Notes: a model not told the origin generated them from the letters alone. Counted from the first letter of the stretch, positions 25,510 to 36,258 are shown. The stretch is 64,000 nucleotides of DNA from GCA-2401735 sp051252095 (GCA_051252095.1 JBPOFK010000008.1:1-64000), one strand, 5' to 3'. Program-made: numbers and translations.

Positions 25510-27417
25510 TTATTCAGTTAATTTATCCAGCTTTTCCCATCGTTCCATTTTTGTTTCAATTTCAGTTGCAATCTCGGCAAGCCTAGTTTGTAGCTTTTTA
25601 ACCAAATCTGGTTGGTCACGATAGATGTCAGCATTAGCGAATTGAGCCGTAATATTGGCTTCTTCCTTTTCTAGCATTTCAATTTCTCGTGGCAGGCTTT
25701 CTAATTCTTTTTTTTCATTAAAGCTTAATTTTTGTGCTGGTGATTTCTCAATTTTAGGTGTTTTGACAGCAGGTTTATTAGCCTCTTTTTTTTCAGCTAA
25801 CTTTTCTGACTGCTTTTGCTGAGAGTAACGCAGCCAATCATCATAGCCACCACCAAATTCATCTAATACACCATTGCCTTCAAAAGCAATCACCTGGGTC
25901 ACCGTGTTTTCTAGAAACTCACGATCGTGACTGACTAAAAATAACGTTCCCTTGTAATCTTGCAATAGGCTTTCTAATAACTCTAGCGTATCAATATCCA
26001 AGTCATTGGTTGGCTCATCTAGTACCAGAACATTAGTCGGGCGGGCAAAAAGGCGGGCTAATAATAAGCGATTGCGTTCGCCACCAGATAGCGATTTAAC
26101 AGGCGAGCGTGAACGCTGCGGTGGAAATAAAAAATCTTCGAGATAGCTAATTACGTGCTTGCGTTCTGTCCCTATTTCCACAAAATCAGAACCTGGACTA
26201 ATGGTATCCGCTAAAGTTGCTTCTTCATCAAGTTGTTCGCGCATCTGATCGAAGTAAGCGATATTTAAGTTAGTGCCACGTTCAATGTTACCGCTGTCGG
26301 ACTCTATTTGACCTAGTATCAGTTTGAGTAAGGTGCTTTTCCCAATACCGTTTGGGCCAAGTAATCCAATACGGTCGCCGCGTAAAATGCGGGTGCTAAA
26401 ATCCTTAATCAATACTTTATCACCATAAGCTTTGTTTACGTTTTCTAGCATTGCGACTAACTTACCTGAGCGCTCACCAGCGTCTATATTCAGTTTCACA
26501 TTACCTTGGCGTTCACGGCGGGCAGCTCGTTCTAAACGCAATCGTTCTAATTGGCGTACACGTCCTTCATTTCGCGTGCGACGGGCTTTTATGCCTTGGC
26601 GTATCCATGCCTCTTCTTGTGCGAGTACTTTGTCGAATTTTGCGGCATGTGTCGCTTCAACTGCAAGCAACTCTTCTTTTTTGACGAGATAGTTTTGGTA
26701 AGTGCCTACAAAATCAGTAAGATGACCTCGGTCTAACTCTACAATCCGTGTTGCAAGGCGGTTCAAGAAACGTCTATCATGTGTGATGAATAACACAGCA
26801 CCTTTGAAAGATAATAATAGTTCTTCTAACCATAAAATAGCTTCTAAATCTAAGTGGTTGGTCGGTTCATCTAGTAGTAACACCTCTGGCTCCGCAACCA
26901 GAGCGCGTCCTAAAGCAACCCGTTTGCGCCAGCCTCCAGAAAGTGTGGAAATGATGACATCGGCATCTAAGCTTAGTCGTGTTAATACCGTTTCAATTTT
27001 GGATTGTAGTTCCCATCCATTTTGTGCATCTAGTTCGTGCTGCAGCACTTCCATTTCTTTCATCAGGGCGTCAAAATCCGCATCTGGCTCACTCATTTTA
27101 TGGGTGACATCATGATAGCCAACCAGTAGCTTCTGTAGGCCACCTAGGCCCTCCGCGACAGCCTCGTATACAGTGTGATTAGAATTGAGCTCAGGCTCTT
27201 GTGGCACATAAACCGTGCTAACAGATTGCGCTGTCCATAACTTTCCATCATCTAGCTTAATTTCACCAGCGAGTGCTTTTAACAGGCTAGACTTACCGGC
27301 GCCATTGCGTCCAATGAGACCCACACGCTCCCCAGCATCCAGCTGAAACGAAGCTTTATCTAGCAGTGCGTGATGACCAAAAGCAAGTGAAGCATTTTCT
27401 AAAGTGATATAAGGCAT
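25510..27417 (-). CDS. uup: ABC-F ATPase Uup
   Basis: This encodes 635 residues with two ABC domains (Walker A GRNGAGKSS and GPNGIGKST; signatures LSGGWRKRVAL and LSGGERNRLLL; Walker B LLLDEPTNHLD and LVLDEPTNDLD). The second motif's ND in place of NH, and the charged coiled-coil C-terminus (KSPAQKLSFNEKKELESLPREIEMLEKEE), are typical of Uup. Uup binds DNA and ribosomes and affects precise excision of transposons. No membrane segment. It starts 8 bases after the rep stop codon, so rep-uup form an operon. Confidence 0.94.
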   Translation of the reverse strand: MPYITLENASLAFGHHALLDKASFQLDAGERVGLIGRNGAGKSSLLKALAGEIKLDDGKLWTAQSVSTVYVPQEPELNSNHTVYEAVAEGLGGLQKLLVGYHDVTHKMSEPDADFDALMKEMEVLQHELDAQNGWELQSKIETVLTRLSLDADVIISTLSGGWRKRVALGRALVAEPEVLLLDEPTNHLDLEAILWLEELLLSFKGAVLFITHDRRFLNRLATRIVELDRGHLTDFVGTYQNYLVKKEELLAVEATHAAKFDKVLAQEEAWIRQGIKARRTRNEGRVRQLERLRLERAARRERQGNVKLNIDAGERSGKLVAMLENVNKAYGDKVLIKDFSTRILRGDRIGLLGPNGIGKSTLLKLILGQIESDSGNIERGTNLNIAYFDQMREQLDEEATLADTISPGSDFVEIGTERKHVISYLEDFLFPPQRSRSPVKSLSGGERNRLLLARLFARPTNVLVLDEPTNDLDIDTLELLESLLQDYKGTLFLVSHDREFLENTVTQVIAFEGNGVLDEFGGGYDDWLRYSQQKQSEKLAEKKEANKPAVKTPKIEKSPAQKLSFNEKKELESLPREIEMLEKEEANITAQFANADIYRDQPDLVKKLQTRLAEIATEIETKMERWEKLDKLTE

Positions 27418-27425
27418 AGCGTTCT

Positions 27426-29459
27426 CTAATTTATCTTTTCGGTCGATTTACCAGCTAGCATTGCACGGATATTGGCCATTTTCTCTTTACCAAACTCCTT
27501 GCTCACATCTGGATCATTAAATGGATTGCCAAAGTGGCGTACATCATCTTTGGGTAGTTCGGCAATAAAGCGGCTCGGTTCGCAGATTTCCATCTCTCCA
27601 GCACGTTTACGTTTTTTGCACCATGAAATATTCAGTGACTTTTGTGCACGTGTAATACCCACATACATTAAGCGTCGCTCTTCTTCAATCTTATCATTAT
27701 CAATGGATTCTCTATGGGGCATAATGCCTTCTTCTACGCCAATTAAAAAGACATGTCCAAACTCTAAACCCTTTGCAGCATGCAAGGTGCTCAGCTTAAC
27801 TGCATCTGGTTCGCCTTCCTCGCGGCCTTCAAGAATGCTAATGAGCGAGACTAGTTGCGTAAGCTCCAACAGTGTTTTGTCATCAGACTCGTTGCCGTAT
27901 TCCGTGCTACCTTTGCTTTTTTTGGTTAGCCATGCAATAAATTCCATTACATTTCCCCATTTGCTTTCCGCTGCACGGGGCTCTTCGTGGTCATATAAGT
28001 AGGCCTCATATTGGATGGCACTGAGCAGATCACTTAGAATCTCATCTGCTGGATCACGTAACGCGCGTTCTTGTAGCTTGTTGATATATTGCGTAAATTT
28101 GAGTAAGTCATCTAGCTGCTTTTGCCCAATTTCGTTTTGAAAGCCACCTTCAAACGCCGCTGCAAATAAAGAAAGGTGATGTTTGCTGGCATATTCACCC
28201 AAACGTTCTAAGGTTGTACTACCGATGCCTTTTTTGGGTGTGGTTGCTGCTCGTATAAAGGCTGGGTCATCGTCTTCATTGGCAATTAAGCGCAAATAGC
28301 TAACAATGTCTTTAATTTCTGCTTTATCAAAAAATGATTGTCCACCTGAAATGGTGTATGGGATTTTATGATTGCGTAAATGTTGCTCTAATATCCGTGC
28401 TTGATGATTACCACGATATAAAATGGCGTAGTCTTTATGGTGAGTGCGATGTTCAAATTTATGCGCCATTAGTTTCACGACCACGTTTTCTGCTTCATGA
28501 TTTTCATCACGCGCAGCATTTATTTGTAGCAAATCTCCTGTGCCTAAGTCACTCCAAAGTTTCTTTTCAAATAACTTCGGATTGTTTGCAATGACATGGT
28601 TCGCGGCACGTAAGATTCGTACCGTGGAGCGATAATTTTGTTCTAACTTGATAATTTTTAGATTACTAAAATCTTTAGTTAACTGGTTAAGGTTTTCTAC
28701 ATCCGCGCCACGCCAACCATAAATGGCTTGATCATCATCCCCCACTGCTGTGAATTGCTTTGAAAAGCCAGTGAGTAATTTCACAAGTTTATATTGGCAA
28801 GCATTGGTGTCTTGGTATTCATCAATCAACAAATACTTAAGCTTCATTTGCCATTGATGTAGGGTATCAGGGTGCTGATCAAACAACTCTACAGGCAGTT
28901 TAATTAAGTCATCAAAATCAATGGCCTGATAGGCTTTTAACGTTTGTTGGTATAGCTGATAGACCTTGGCCGCTGCATGCGTCAGCTCCTCATCTGCGGT
29001 GGCTTTTGCTTGATCTGGATTGATAAAGGCATTCTTCCACCCAGATATCTGCCATTGTGTTTTGCGCAGCAATTGTTTGTCTGTTGTAGCCAGTATATCG
29101 GAAAGTATTTTAAAGCTATCTGAGGCATCTAAGATAGAAAACTGCGGCTTATAGCCTAATAAGGCTGCTTCTTTACGTAAGATTTGCAAACCCAAGGAGT
29201 GAAACGTCGCAATCGTCAAGCCTTTCGCTTTACTACCTGTTAATAGCTTACTAACACGCTCTTGCATTTCAAGTGCAGCTTTATTGGTAAAGGTAATTGC
29301 AGCAATTTCTTTTGGCGCGTAGCCAACATGGTTAATCAAATGCGCAATTTTTTGGGTAATGACCCGTGTTTTACCACTGCCTGCGCCAGCAAGCACAAGT
29401 AGTGGGCCATCAACATACTTTACAGCTTCACGCTGGGGAGAATTTAGAGTGTTTAACAT
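27426..29459 (-). CDS. rep: ATP-dependent DNA helicase Rep
   Basis: This encodes 677 residues, the normal length for Rep. UvrD/Rep superfamily 1 motifs are complete: LAGAGSGKTRV (I), AAITFTNKAA (Ia), LLIDEYQDTNACQYKL (II), VGDDDQAIYGWRGA (III), LEQNYRS (IV), LSTLHAAKGLEF (V), EERRLMYVGITRAQ (VI). It is a 3'-5' helicase that clears proteins from DNA ahead of replication forks. First gene of the rep-uup operon, divergent from a diguanylate cyclase gene. Confidence 0.95.
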   Translation of the reverse strand: MLNTLNSPQREAVKYVDGPLLVLAGAGSGKTRVITQKIAHLINHVGYAPKEIAAITFTNKAALEMQERVSKLLTGSKAKGLTIATFHSLGLQILRKEAALLGYKPQFSILDASDSFKILSDILATTDKQLLRKTQWQISGWKNAFINPDQAKATADEELTHAAAKVYQLYQQTLKAYQAIDFDDLIKLPVELFDQHPDTLHQWQMKLKYLLIDEYQDTNACQYKLVKLLTGFSKQFTAVGDDDQAIYGWRGADVENLNQLTKDFSNLKIIKLEQNYRSTVRILRAANHVIANNPKLFEKKLWSDLGTGDLLQINAARDENHEAENVVVKLMAHKFEHRTHHKDYAILYRGNHQARILEQHLRNHKIPYTISGGQSFFDKAEIKDIVSYLRLIANEDDDPAFIRAATTPKKGIGSTTLERLGEYASKHHLSLFAAAFEGGFQNEIGQKQLDDLLKFTQYINKLQERALRDPADEILSDLLSAIQYEAYLYDHEEPRAAESKWGNVMEFIAWLTKKSKGSTEYGNESDDKTLLELTQLVSLISILEGREEGEPDAVKLSTLHAAKGLEFGHVFLIGVEEGIMPHRESIDNDKIEEERRLMYVGITRAQKSLNISWCKKRKRAGEMEICEPSRFIAELPKDDVRHFGNPFNDPDVSKEFGKEKMANIRAMLAGKSTEKIN

Positions 29460-29578
29460 TTACTTCCATTGAATTCAGCATGCATTTCTGCTGAATAAAG
29501 TCATTGTCTTGATATTTTAACTGTTTACAGGTAATAATGATTCCCTAAATGTAAAATACCCTTTAATATTCATGCCAT

Positions 29579-30751
29579 ATGCCAGAATTTGATTTAAAAA
29601 CCATCATTTTTATGTCGATGCTGCTTACCTTCATGCTCTCCATGCTGTTGGGTATCACGCGCGTGCATCACAAAGGTTTGAAGGGCCCTGGATATTGGGC
29701 AATTGGTAATCTGGTAGTGGGTCTTGGCATGGTGTTGGTGCTCATGCAGTTAGACGATCAAGTGATCTTTTTGCCTGGTACCGCGCTGATTGGCGCAGGC
29801 TTGAGTTTATATATCAATGGTATTCAAGCTTTTTCTGGTAAAAAACCAGATCATCGGATTCCGCTCACTGTTTTTGCCCTACTGTTTGTTGTTGATGTTT
29901 ATTTTATGTTGATAAACAAAGACATACGCACAACAGTCGTGTTAGATGCGTTGATTTTTGCAGCGGTATATCTTGCCTGTGCCAGACTAACTTTTGCACA
30001 AGATGAGGGTTTGCTAGGCAATCTATACTGGATTACTTCCAGCTTATTCTTATTTCTAGGGCTTTTGATGATAGGTCGTGCTGTTTCAGCGGCCAGTGTC
30101 GATATTACAGTACTCAATGCATTTGCCACATGGCCTGTTAATGCATATACCTTTATGATTGGCGCTGTTTCTCAGTTCTTCATTTCCAGTTTGTTTGTTT
30201 TAATGTTGAGCTATCAACTGAATAAAAATTTGGAATCAATGGTTACTGTTGATGGTATGACAGGCATTTTGAATCGTCGCGGTTTAGAAGATGCTGCTAA
30301 CAAAATGCAGGGTCTGTGTAAGCGTATTCATATGGGGATGGCGGTTTTATTGATTGATATTGATCACTTTAAAAAAGTGAATGACAAGCATGGGCATTTA
30401 GTCGGAGATGATGTTTTAAGGCATGTGACAAAAGTAGCCTCGGGTGTTTTGCGTACGGGTGATGTGATTGGTCGCTACGGCGGTGAAGAGTTTGCTGTGT
30501 TTATGCCTAATACTAATGAGAGTGAAGCTTCAATTCTGGCTGAGCGTATTCGTGCAGCAGTAGAAAGTCATGCTTATGAAGAGGGCTCACTTTCTGTGCC
30601 TGTGAGTGTGAGTATCGGTGCTGCAGATTCTGTCCGTGCTGGGTATGATTTTAAGGGGCTCATTGCAGCAGCAGATTCAACGTTGTATGCCGCTAAAAAA
30701 GCTGGTAGAAATAGAGTGTTACGCTATACCGAAGTGAAGTTGGCAGTTTAA
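29579..30751 (+). CDS. Membrane diguanylate cyclase (7TM-like N-terminus, GGDEF)
   Basis: This encodes 390 residues. Residues 1-215 hold about seven hydrophobic helices without a recognisable ligand motif. A single GGDEF domain follows (DGMTGILNRRGLE, DIDHFKKVNDKHGH, active site RYGGEEF). An inhibitory RxxD site (RTGD) lies five residues before GGEEF, so product inhibition is likely. It should synthesise c-di-GMP in response to an unknown membrane signal. The gene is divergent from rep and ends 9 bases before the convergent ylqF stop. Confidence 0.92.
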   Translation: MPEFDLKTIIFMSMLLTFMLSMLLGITRVHHKGLKGPGYWAIGNLVVGLGMVLVLMQLDDQVIFLPGTALIGAGLSLYINGIQAFSGKKPDHRIPLTVFALLFVVDVYFMLINKDIRTTVVLDALIFAAVYLACARLTFAQDEGLLGNLYWITSSLFLFLGLLMIGRAVSAASVDITVLNAFATWPVNAYTFMIGAVSQFFISSLFVLMLSYQLNKNLESMVTVDGMTGILNRRGLEDAANKMQGLCKRIHMGMAVLLIDIDHFKKVNDKHGHLVGDDVLRHVTKVASGVLRTGDVIGRYGGEEFAVFMPNTNESEASILAERIRAAVESHAYEEGSLSVPVSVSIGAADSVRAGYDFKGLIAAADSTLYAAKKAGRNRVLRYTEVKLAV

Positions 30752-30760
30752 TTTTTATTT

Positions 30761-31678
30761 TTAATGATCTGTATCGCTTATTACTACTTGTGCAGCTTGG
30801 TTGGGTGCTCTAGCCAACATAGCCGTCCTGCTGATTGGTGTCTCAAGACTCACGCGACCAATCTTAGCTTGGCGATATTCAGTTAAAAAAACCATTGCAG
30901 TACGTTCCAAATCTAATAGGCCATCTTTCCTTTTAAAGGCACGTCGTTTTGCAATGGCTTCTAGTAAGTCAACGCCATCCATTGCTTGCACATCAAGTTT
31001 CATAGCATCCAGTTTATAACGTTCGTTAAGCAGGCTTCGATAGCTAGTCAATAAAGTGTCGGCTAAGAATATAGCAACGTCTTCATCAATCACAGCATTC
31101 CTGCCAATGGCATGGCTAGCAGCCAACATATAGCCATCACTATCATGTTCTATTTTTGGCCACATCATGCCGGGCGTATCAGTAATATTCATGGTGGCAT
31201 CAAGCTCAAAGCGCTGCTGACTTTTAGTCACAGCAGGTTCATCACCTACTTTTGCCGCTCGGCGGTTTAATAGTGCATTCATTAGGGTGGATTTTCCCAC
31301 ATTAGGAATGCCCATAATCATCATGCGTAATGGTTTTAAATGCGTACCTCTATGTGGTGCTAACTTACGACAGAGACCAGGAATTTTTTTAGCATCACCT
31401 GGTTTTTTGCAAGATAGCGCAACGGCTTTTGTGTTCGGTTGTGCATTAAAATGATTCAGCCAAGCTTGTGTTGCCTCAGGATCAGCCAAGTCTGCTTTGT
31501 TTAATATTTTTAAATTTGGCCGCTGTCTAAACAATCGCATTTCATCAATCATCGGGTTGTGGCTGGCAGCAGGTAGTCTAGCGTCCAATACTTCAATCAC
31601 AACATCAATAAATTCCATGGTTTCTGCCGCTTTTTTGCGCGCTGCGGTCATGTGTCCTGGGTACCATTGAATTGCCAT
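30761..31678 (-). CDS. ylqF: Ribosome biogenesis GTPase YlqF/RbgA
   Basis: This encodes 305 residues of a circularly permuted GTPase. The N-terminal WYPGHM motif is diagnostic. The G4 motif NKADL precedes the G1 motif GIPNVGKST, and the G3 motif is DTPGMM. RbgA helps late maturation of the 50S subunit. GGAG precedes the ATG. The C-terminal extension is the usual ANTAR-like helical region. Confidence 0.94.
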   Translation of the reverse strand: MAIQWYPGHMTAARKKAAETMEFIDVVIEVLDARLPAASHNPMIDEMRLFRQRPNLKILNKADLADPEATQAWLNHFNAQPNTKAVALSCKKPGDAKKIPGLCRKLAPHRGTHLKPLRMMIMGIPNVGKSTLMNALLNRRAAKVGDEPAVTKSQQRFELDATMNITDTPGMMWPKIEHDSDGYMLAASHAIGRNAVIDEDVAIFLADTLLTSYRSLLNERYKLDAMKLDVQAMDGVDLLEAIAKRRAFKRKDGLLDLERTAMVFLTEYRQAKIGRVSLETPISRTAMLARAPNQAAQVVISDTDH

Positions 31679-31836
31679 TTTTGCTCCGATATAAAATACA
31701 GTGTCTGTTTTATGTTGGCTTTTTGTAAGCCAATATGGAATCTATCTGCGCGCTTTCTAAGCGCAAATAATTTCATCAGATAAGAACGTATTCTAACATC
31801 AGCGGTACAATATGCTGTTTAGTATGATGGTAGCGT

Positions 31837-34650
31837 TTATATTTCTATACGTTTATTTTCTACTAAGGTCAATTTTGGAAGCGAAAGTTTCCTACCAGAA
31901 CTGAGTAGCGCTTTTGTTTCATCACAGGGTAAGGGTTTGCTAAAGTAATAGCCTTGAATTTGATCACACCCGCGCGTTTTTAAATAATTTGTTTGCTCTT
32001 CTGTTTCAACACCTTCTGCGACAACTTTCAGATCTAAGTTTTTGGCTAGATTAATAATCGTATCTACAATCGGTGCCTTTGATTTATTCAGAGAAATGGT
32101 ATCGATAAATGATTTATCAATTTTTAGCGTATCGATTGGCATTGTGTGAAGATATGAAAGATTAGAGTAACCAGTGCCAAAGTCATCAATCGAAAGTTGA
32201 ATACCCAGTGATTTAAGGGCATGTAACTTATTAATGATAGCCTTGTCATCGCTCATAAACATAGACTCAGTGAGCTCCAGCTCTAAATACTCTGCTTTAA
32301 GACCTGTCTCAATCAGAGCGCGCTTGATTCTTTCTACAAAGTTAACATCAGTTAACTGTTTTGCAGAAACATTGACAGACATCAGCAATTCTCCATAGTC
32401 ATTTTTCTGACATTCAGCCATCTGTGTGCATGCTGTTCTCAATACCCACTCTCCAATGCTCACAATGAGACCAGCTTCTTCTGCAACGGGAATAAATTGA
32501 GCTGGACTGACTTTACCTAATTGTTCATTTTCCCAGCGAATTAATGCTTCTAGGCCAACAACATTACCCGTTTTTAAATCTACTTTAGGTTGGTAATTAA
32601 GTGTAAATTCATTATTTTCAATACCTTTACGCATAAGTGAAATCATCTGCATACGCTGCGCCGCTTTATCATTCAGGCTTTGTTTAAAGAATTGATAGTT
32701 ATTTCTACCTAATTCTTTTGCGCGATACATGGCAATGTCGGCATTTTTGATTAACGTTTCTGCATTATTGCCATCATTGGGATAAACGGCGATGCCGATG
32801 CTACAAGTATTAACAAGTTCTCGATTATGGAGGTGAACTGGCTTAGTAATTTCATCCATCACTCTATTGAGCACATTAAGCTGAATGTCTTCACCCTCAT
32901 CTCCAGATAAAACAATCACAAACTCATCACCGCCAAAGCGCGCTACCGTATCCGTTTCCCTGATTACTGCTTTTAATCGAGTGCCAATTTCGATTAACAA
33001 ACTATCACCCATGGTATGACCATAGCTGTCATTCACATCTTTAAACCGGTCAAGATCTATAAAGATAACCCAACTGGATTTGCCTGTTCTATCGCTGTGA
33101 TCCATTGCAAGTTTGAGCCTGTCTTGTAATAGAATACGATTGGGTAATCCAGTCAGGCTATCGTATTGCGCTTCAGTCATTAATTTTTGTTCGCGTCTGT
33201 GCGCTGAGATGACAATACCAATACGGCTTGATAGGTCATGAAATTCTGACCATGTTTCAGCTTTTTTATCCAGCTCAGTTTTACTACCAGCCAATAAAAA
33301 AGAGCAAACTTCATCTTGCCAGAAAATAGGGAGTACCCATATGTGATTAGTCCCTAATTCAGCCATGATTCTCTCATGAATGAGCTGGCTAGATAAGCTA
33401 CTAGTTTTGAACTGGCCTTTGGAAGCACGACTGATTTCATTCAGTTCATTTTTAGTCATTACTAAGCGTACTGACGATAAAGCAGCATGGCCGACAACTC
33501 TACAGTTACTTTGCACTTCGTTATTGCTACTTTCTTCAAGATTTGCAATCAGGAAAATCAGATTCGGGTTCACTTCATGCATTCTTTGAAGTATGCGCTC
33601 TATAACGCGATTGACATCGATAGTTGAAATGATTTCCTGATCAATGGCTGAATAGGATGCTAAGGTCTCTAGCTGCTTCTTAATATGTGCAGACATATTA
33701 TTAAAGGCGTTTGCTAGCGCTGAGAACTCTGAATTGCCACTCACTTTAATTGGTGAAAAAACACCCTCTGCGATTTTTTCTGTGCCCTCTACCAGTTTTT
33801 CCATAGGCACCATTGTTCTTCTGATTTGAATGAGACTAAGCAAGCCGATGATAAGTAAGCCCAATAAGCTGATGCCAATATACGCTTTACTGCCAATATA
33901 TTCTCTTAAGTGTGATTGCGAGAGTGGGGTTAATCGTTTGGTTTCAAATGTCCATGGGGCGCTTTCAAACTCACCATTAAGAAATAAATCCCAACTGCCA
34001 GCATTGATTGGCGATGATGCATCTTGGTGAGTACTAAAATCATCACTACTGCAAAAAAGTGTTGTTTGAGTGTTATTAACAATTGCATAAGCACACACAT
34101 TCAAATTTTCATCATAAGCATCACCCCACAAAAAGACAGTATTCAAGTTTGCTAGGTAGAAGTTATCTGTGTTTTTAGCACTGAATAAAAAATTGATACT
34201 CGGTGTACCTTTTTCATCATTCAAAATAATAATATTGAATTTGTCATGCTCATTTTCATTAAGTCTTGAAAGGGTTTCTGACGGAATTGCTCTTGTTAAT
34301 TTGCCATCTCCGATGATGCCATTCTTCGAAACTATCTCTATATAATTAAAAAGATAATATTCCTTATCTGCTATAAGTAATTGATTGTTTGTGAGTTTGC
34401 TGAGATTGTCTTCTAATTCTAATTCTTGTCTAATTTGATTACGTGCATAGATTAAATTTGTAAATACGTTGAGAGCATGCGTACGACTCTGCTCAACCAA
34501 TGCCTGATGTTCATAATTGATGACTAAGCCATTGATTTTTGAAAGCGACAAAATTGTCATTAACGTAGCAGGTATCACTGCTGCGATAAAAAGCAATATC
34601 GCAATCTGGCGACTGACTTTATTGCTAAAAAATTTAGCTTTAATCCGCAT
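31837..34650 (-). CDS. Membrane GGDEF-EAL protein with HAMP
   Basis: This encodes 937 residues. TM1 at about 15-37, a roughly 210-residue periplasmic sensor region, TM2 at about 252-272, HAMP, then a cytoplasmic GAF-like segment (about 330-480) and GGDEF plus EAL. Catalytic motifs are intact: RFGGDEF with RETD inhibitory site five residues upstream, EALIRW, NVSAKQL, ELTES, DDFGTG, AEGVET. It could make and degrade c-di-GMP. Its ATG is 4 bases from the stop of a pilin-like pseudogene, implying co-transcription. Confidence 0.92.
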   Translation of the reverse strand: MRIKAKFFSNKVSRQIAILLFIAAVIPATLMTILSLSKINGLVINYEHQALVEQSRTHALNVFTNLIYARNQIRQELELEDNLSKLTNNQLLIADKEYYLFNYIEIVSKNGIIGDGKLTRAIPSETLSRLNENEHDKFNIIILNDEKGTPSINFLFSAKNTDNFYLANLNTVFLWGDAYDENLNVCAYAIVNNTQTTLFCSSDDFSTHQDASSPINAGSWDLFLNGEFESAPWTFETKRLTPLSQSHLREYIGSKAYIGISLLGLLIIGLLSLIQIRRTMVPMEKLVEGTEKIAEGVFSPIKVSGNSEFSALANAFNNMSAHIKKQLETLASYSAIDQEIISTIDVNRVIERILQRMHEVNPNLIFLIANLEESSNNEVQSNCRVVGHAALSSVRLVMTKNELNEISRASKGQFKTSSLSSQLIHERIMAELGTNHIWVLPIFWQDEVCSFLLAGSKTELDKKAETWSEFHDLSSRIGIVISAHRREQKLMTEAQYDSLTGLPNRILLQDRLKLAMDHSDRTGKSSWVIFIDLDRFKDVNDSYGHTMGDSLLIEIGTRLKAVIRETDTVARFGGDEFVIVLSGDEGEDIQLNVLNRVMDEITKPVHLHNRELVNTCSIGIAVYPNDGNNAETLIKNADIAMYRAKELGRNNYQFFKQSLNDKAAQRMQMISLMRKGIENNEFTLNYQPKVDLKTGNVVGLEALIRWENEQLGKVSPAQFIPVAEEAGLIVSIGEWVLRTACTQMAECQKNDYGELLMSVNVSAKQLTDVNFVERIKRALIETGLKAEYLELELTESMFMSDDKAIINKLHALKSLGIQLSIDDFGTGYSNLSYLHTMPIDTLKIDKSFIDTISLNKSKAPIVDTIINLAKNLDLKVVAEGVETEEQTNYLKTRGCDQIQGYYFSKPLPCDETKALLSSGRKLSLPKLTLVENKRIEI

Positions 34651-34654
34651 TTAA

Positions 34655-35140
34655 TTAATATTTAGACGCAAGATCTATAAATTTACCATCATTAGCACGT
34701 ATTACATCATCTAAACTTTCTTTATTAGAAATTTGTGTTTTAAAAGTGCCATTTTTACCCATGCTAAATAAATCAAAGTCTGAGTTGAGCGGATTTAAAT
34801 TTTTGTCCTTACGGTTGCCGCCTTTCCCTTTTTTGTTGTATAAATTGGTGTATTGGTAAGCATTGCCCCAAGGATCCGTCATCCCTGCAGCACCAATGTC
34901 GGCAAGGTTTGCAGGGTATGCTCTTACATCATTCCAATAAGCTTCTGCTTAAACAGCGATTGCTGCAATGTCGCTAACAGCTTGATTGATTTTTGCTTTT
35001 TCAGTGTAGTCTTTGTATGCAGGTAATGCGATTGATGCCAGTACACCAATAATAGCAATTGCAATCATGAGTTCGATTAAGGTTAAACCCGATTGCATCT
35101 TGTCTAGGGAACGAACATGTATTCGCTTGTTTGTTTTCAT
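34655..35140 (-). pseudogene. Type II-secretion/pilin-like prepilin gene interrupted by a stop codon
   Basis: The N-terminal part has a class III leader and pilin helix (QSG then LTLIELMIAIAIIGVLASIALPAYKDY). After SDIAAIAV comes an in-frame TAA at 34948-34950. The same frame then continues with AEAYWNDVRAYPANLADIGAAGMTDPWGNAYQY...NSDFDLFSMGKNG...RANDGKFIDLASKY, the typical end of GspG-like prepilins. A single base change would restore an intact protein of about 161 residues. The start at 35140 (MKTNKR) is chosen for leader length; 35203 is also open. It could be a true pseudogene, a strain-specific mutation or a sequence error. Confidence 0.85.
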
Positions 35141-35430
35141 TTGAAAAAAGTCGACATTAATTGTTAAGTATTTGTTTATGAGCAAAAAACGTGCCTTATG
35201 CATTACATATAACTATAACGGATGGTTGTGCCTTATATTTAGTCAATCTAAAGGGTATAAGTGCTGTTATTTTGTATTTTCTAAATACTTTGAGTAAGTT
35301 CATATGTCATTATATGGACACTCTGTTGCAATATTAGACGAAAATTGAAGAAAGTAAGGCACAACCTTATTTATGTAAAGGTTGTCAGATAGAAAATAAT
35401 TATTGCTAAAAGGTGTAGCGTTATAAAATA

Positions 35431-36258
35431 GTGAATATGTCTTTACCTCCAGAAATTAAACCTAACCAATCCGTGCCTTTACTAAAGGCGTTGCATATTC
35501 TTACAAGAGATAGCAAGTTAAACCAAGACAGCCGGCGTAAGCTAAAACAGGTGTATCACTTAGTTAACTTTATCGAACCACTCGTAAAAGAAGTGCTAAA
35601 CAAGCAAGATGATTTAACCTTAGTCGATCATGGCGCAGGTAAGTCTTATCTCGGATTTATCTTATATGACTTATTGTTGAAGCAATTGCCACATGGGCGG
35701 GTAATCGGTATTGAATCGCGGGCTGAATTGGTTGAGAAATCGGAATTGCTCGCACAGGAGTGTGGATTTGAACGGATGACTTTTCAACATTTAACCGTTG
35801 CTGAATCAATGAACTCACCGACTATTCCTGATAAGGTAGACATTGTCACCGCTTTGCATGCTTGTGATACAGCGACTGATGATGCGATTCAATTTGGTTT
35901 AAATAAACAAGCGCAATACATGGTACTGGTGCCCTGTTGTCAAGCAGAGGTGGCAAGTGTATTGCGTAAGCATAAAGCGGAAAGTTTAAGCAAAACAGCT
36001 TTATCCGAAATATGGCGTCATCCGATTCATACGCGTGAGTTTGGTAGCCAAATGACCAATGTGCTCCGTTGCTTACAATTAGAAGCAGCAGGATACAAGC
36101 TGACGGTGACTGAGCTGGTGGGCTGGGAGCACTCCATGAAGAATGAACTGATTATTGCGCAATACACAGGGCAAAAGCGTAAGAGTTCAAAGGAAAGGTT
36201 GAAGACGATTCTAGAAGAGTTGAATTTGAATGAGATGCAGCAACGCTTCGCTTCTTAA
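35431..36258 (+). CDS. SAM-dependent methyltransferase
   Basis: This encodes 275 residues (GTG 35431 or ATG 35437). A Rossmann methyltransferase core is visible: VDHGAGKSYLGFIL (motif I), GRVIGIESRAELVEKSE (acidic end of strand 2), DIVTALHACDTATDDAI (motif IV), YMVLVPCCQAEVA. The HACDTATDDAI and PCCQ motifs place it in a family of uncharacterised, possibly RNA- or glutathione-S-transferase-C-like methyltransferases. The substrate is unknown. No operon partner. Confidence 0.82.
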   Translation: MNMSLPPEIKPNQSVPLLKALHILTRDSKLNQDSRRKLKQVYHLVNFIEPLVKEVLNKQDDLTLVDHGAGKSYLGFILYDLLLKQLPHGRVIGIESRAELVEKSELLAQECGFERMTFQHLTVAESMNSPTIPDKVDIVTALHACDTATDDAIQFGLNKQAQYMVLVPCCQAEVASVLRKHKAESLSKTALSEIWRHPIHTREFGSQMTNVLRCLQLEAAGYKLTVTELVGWEHSMKNELIIAQYTGQKRKSSKERLKTILEELNLNEMQQRFAS

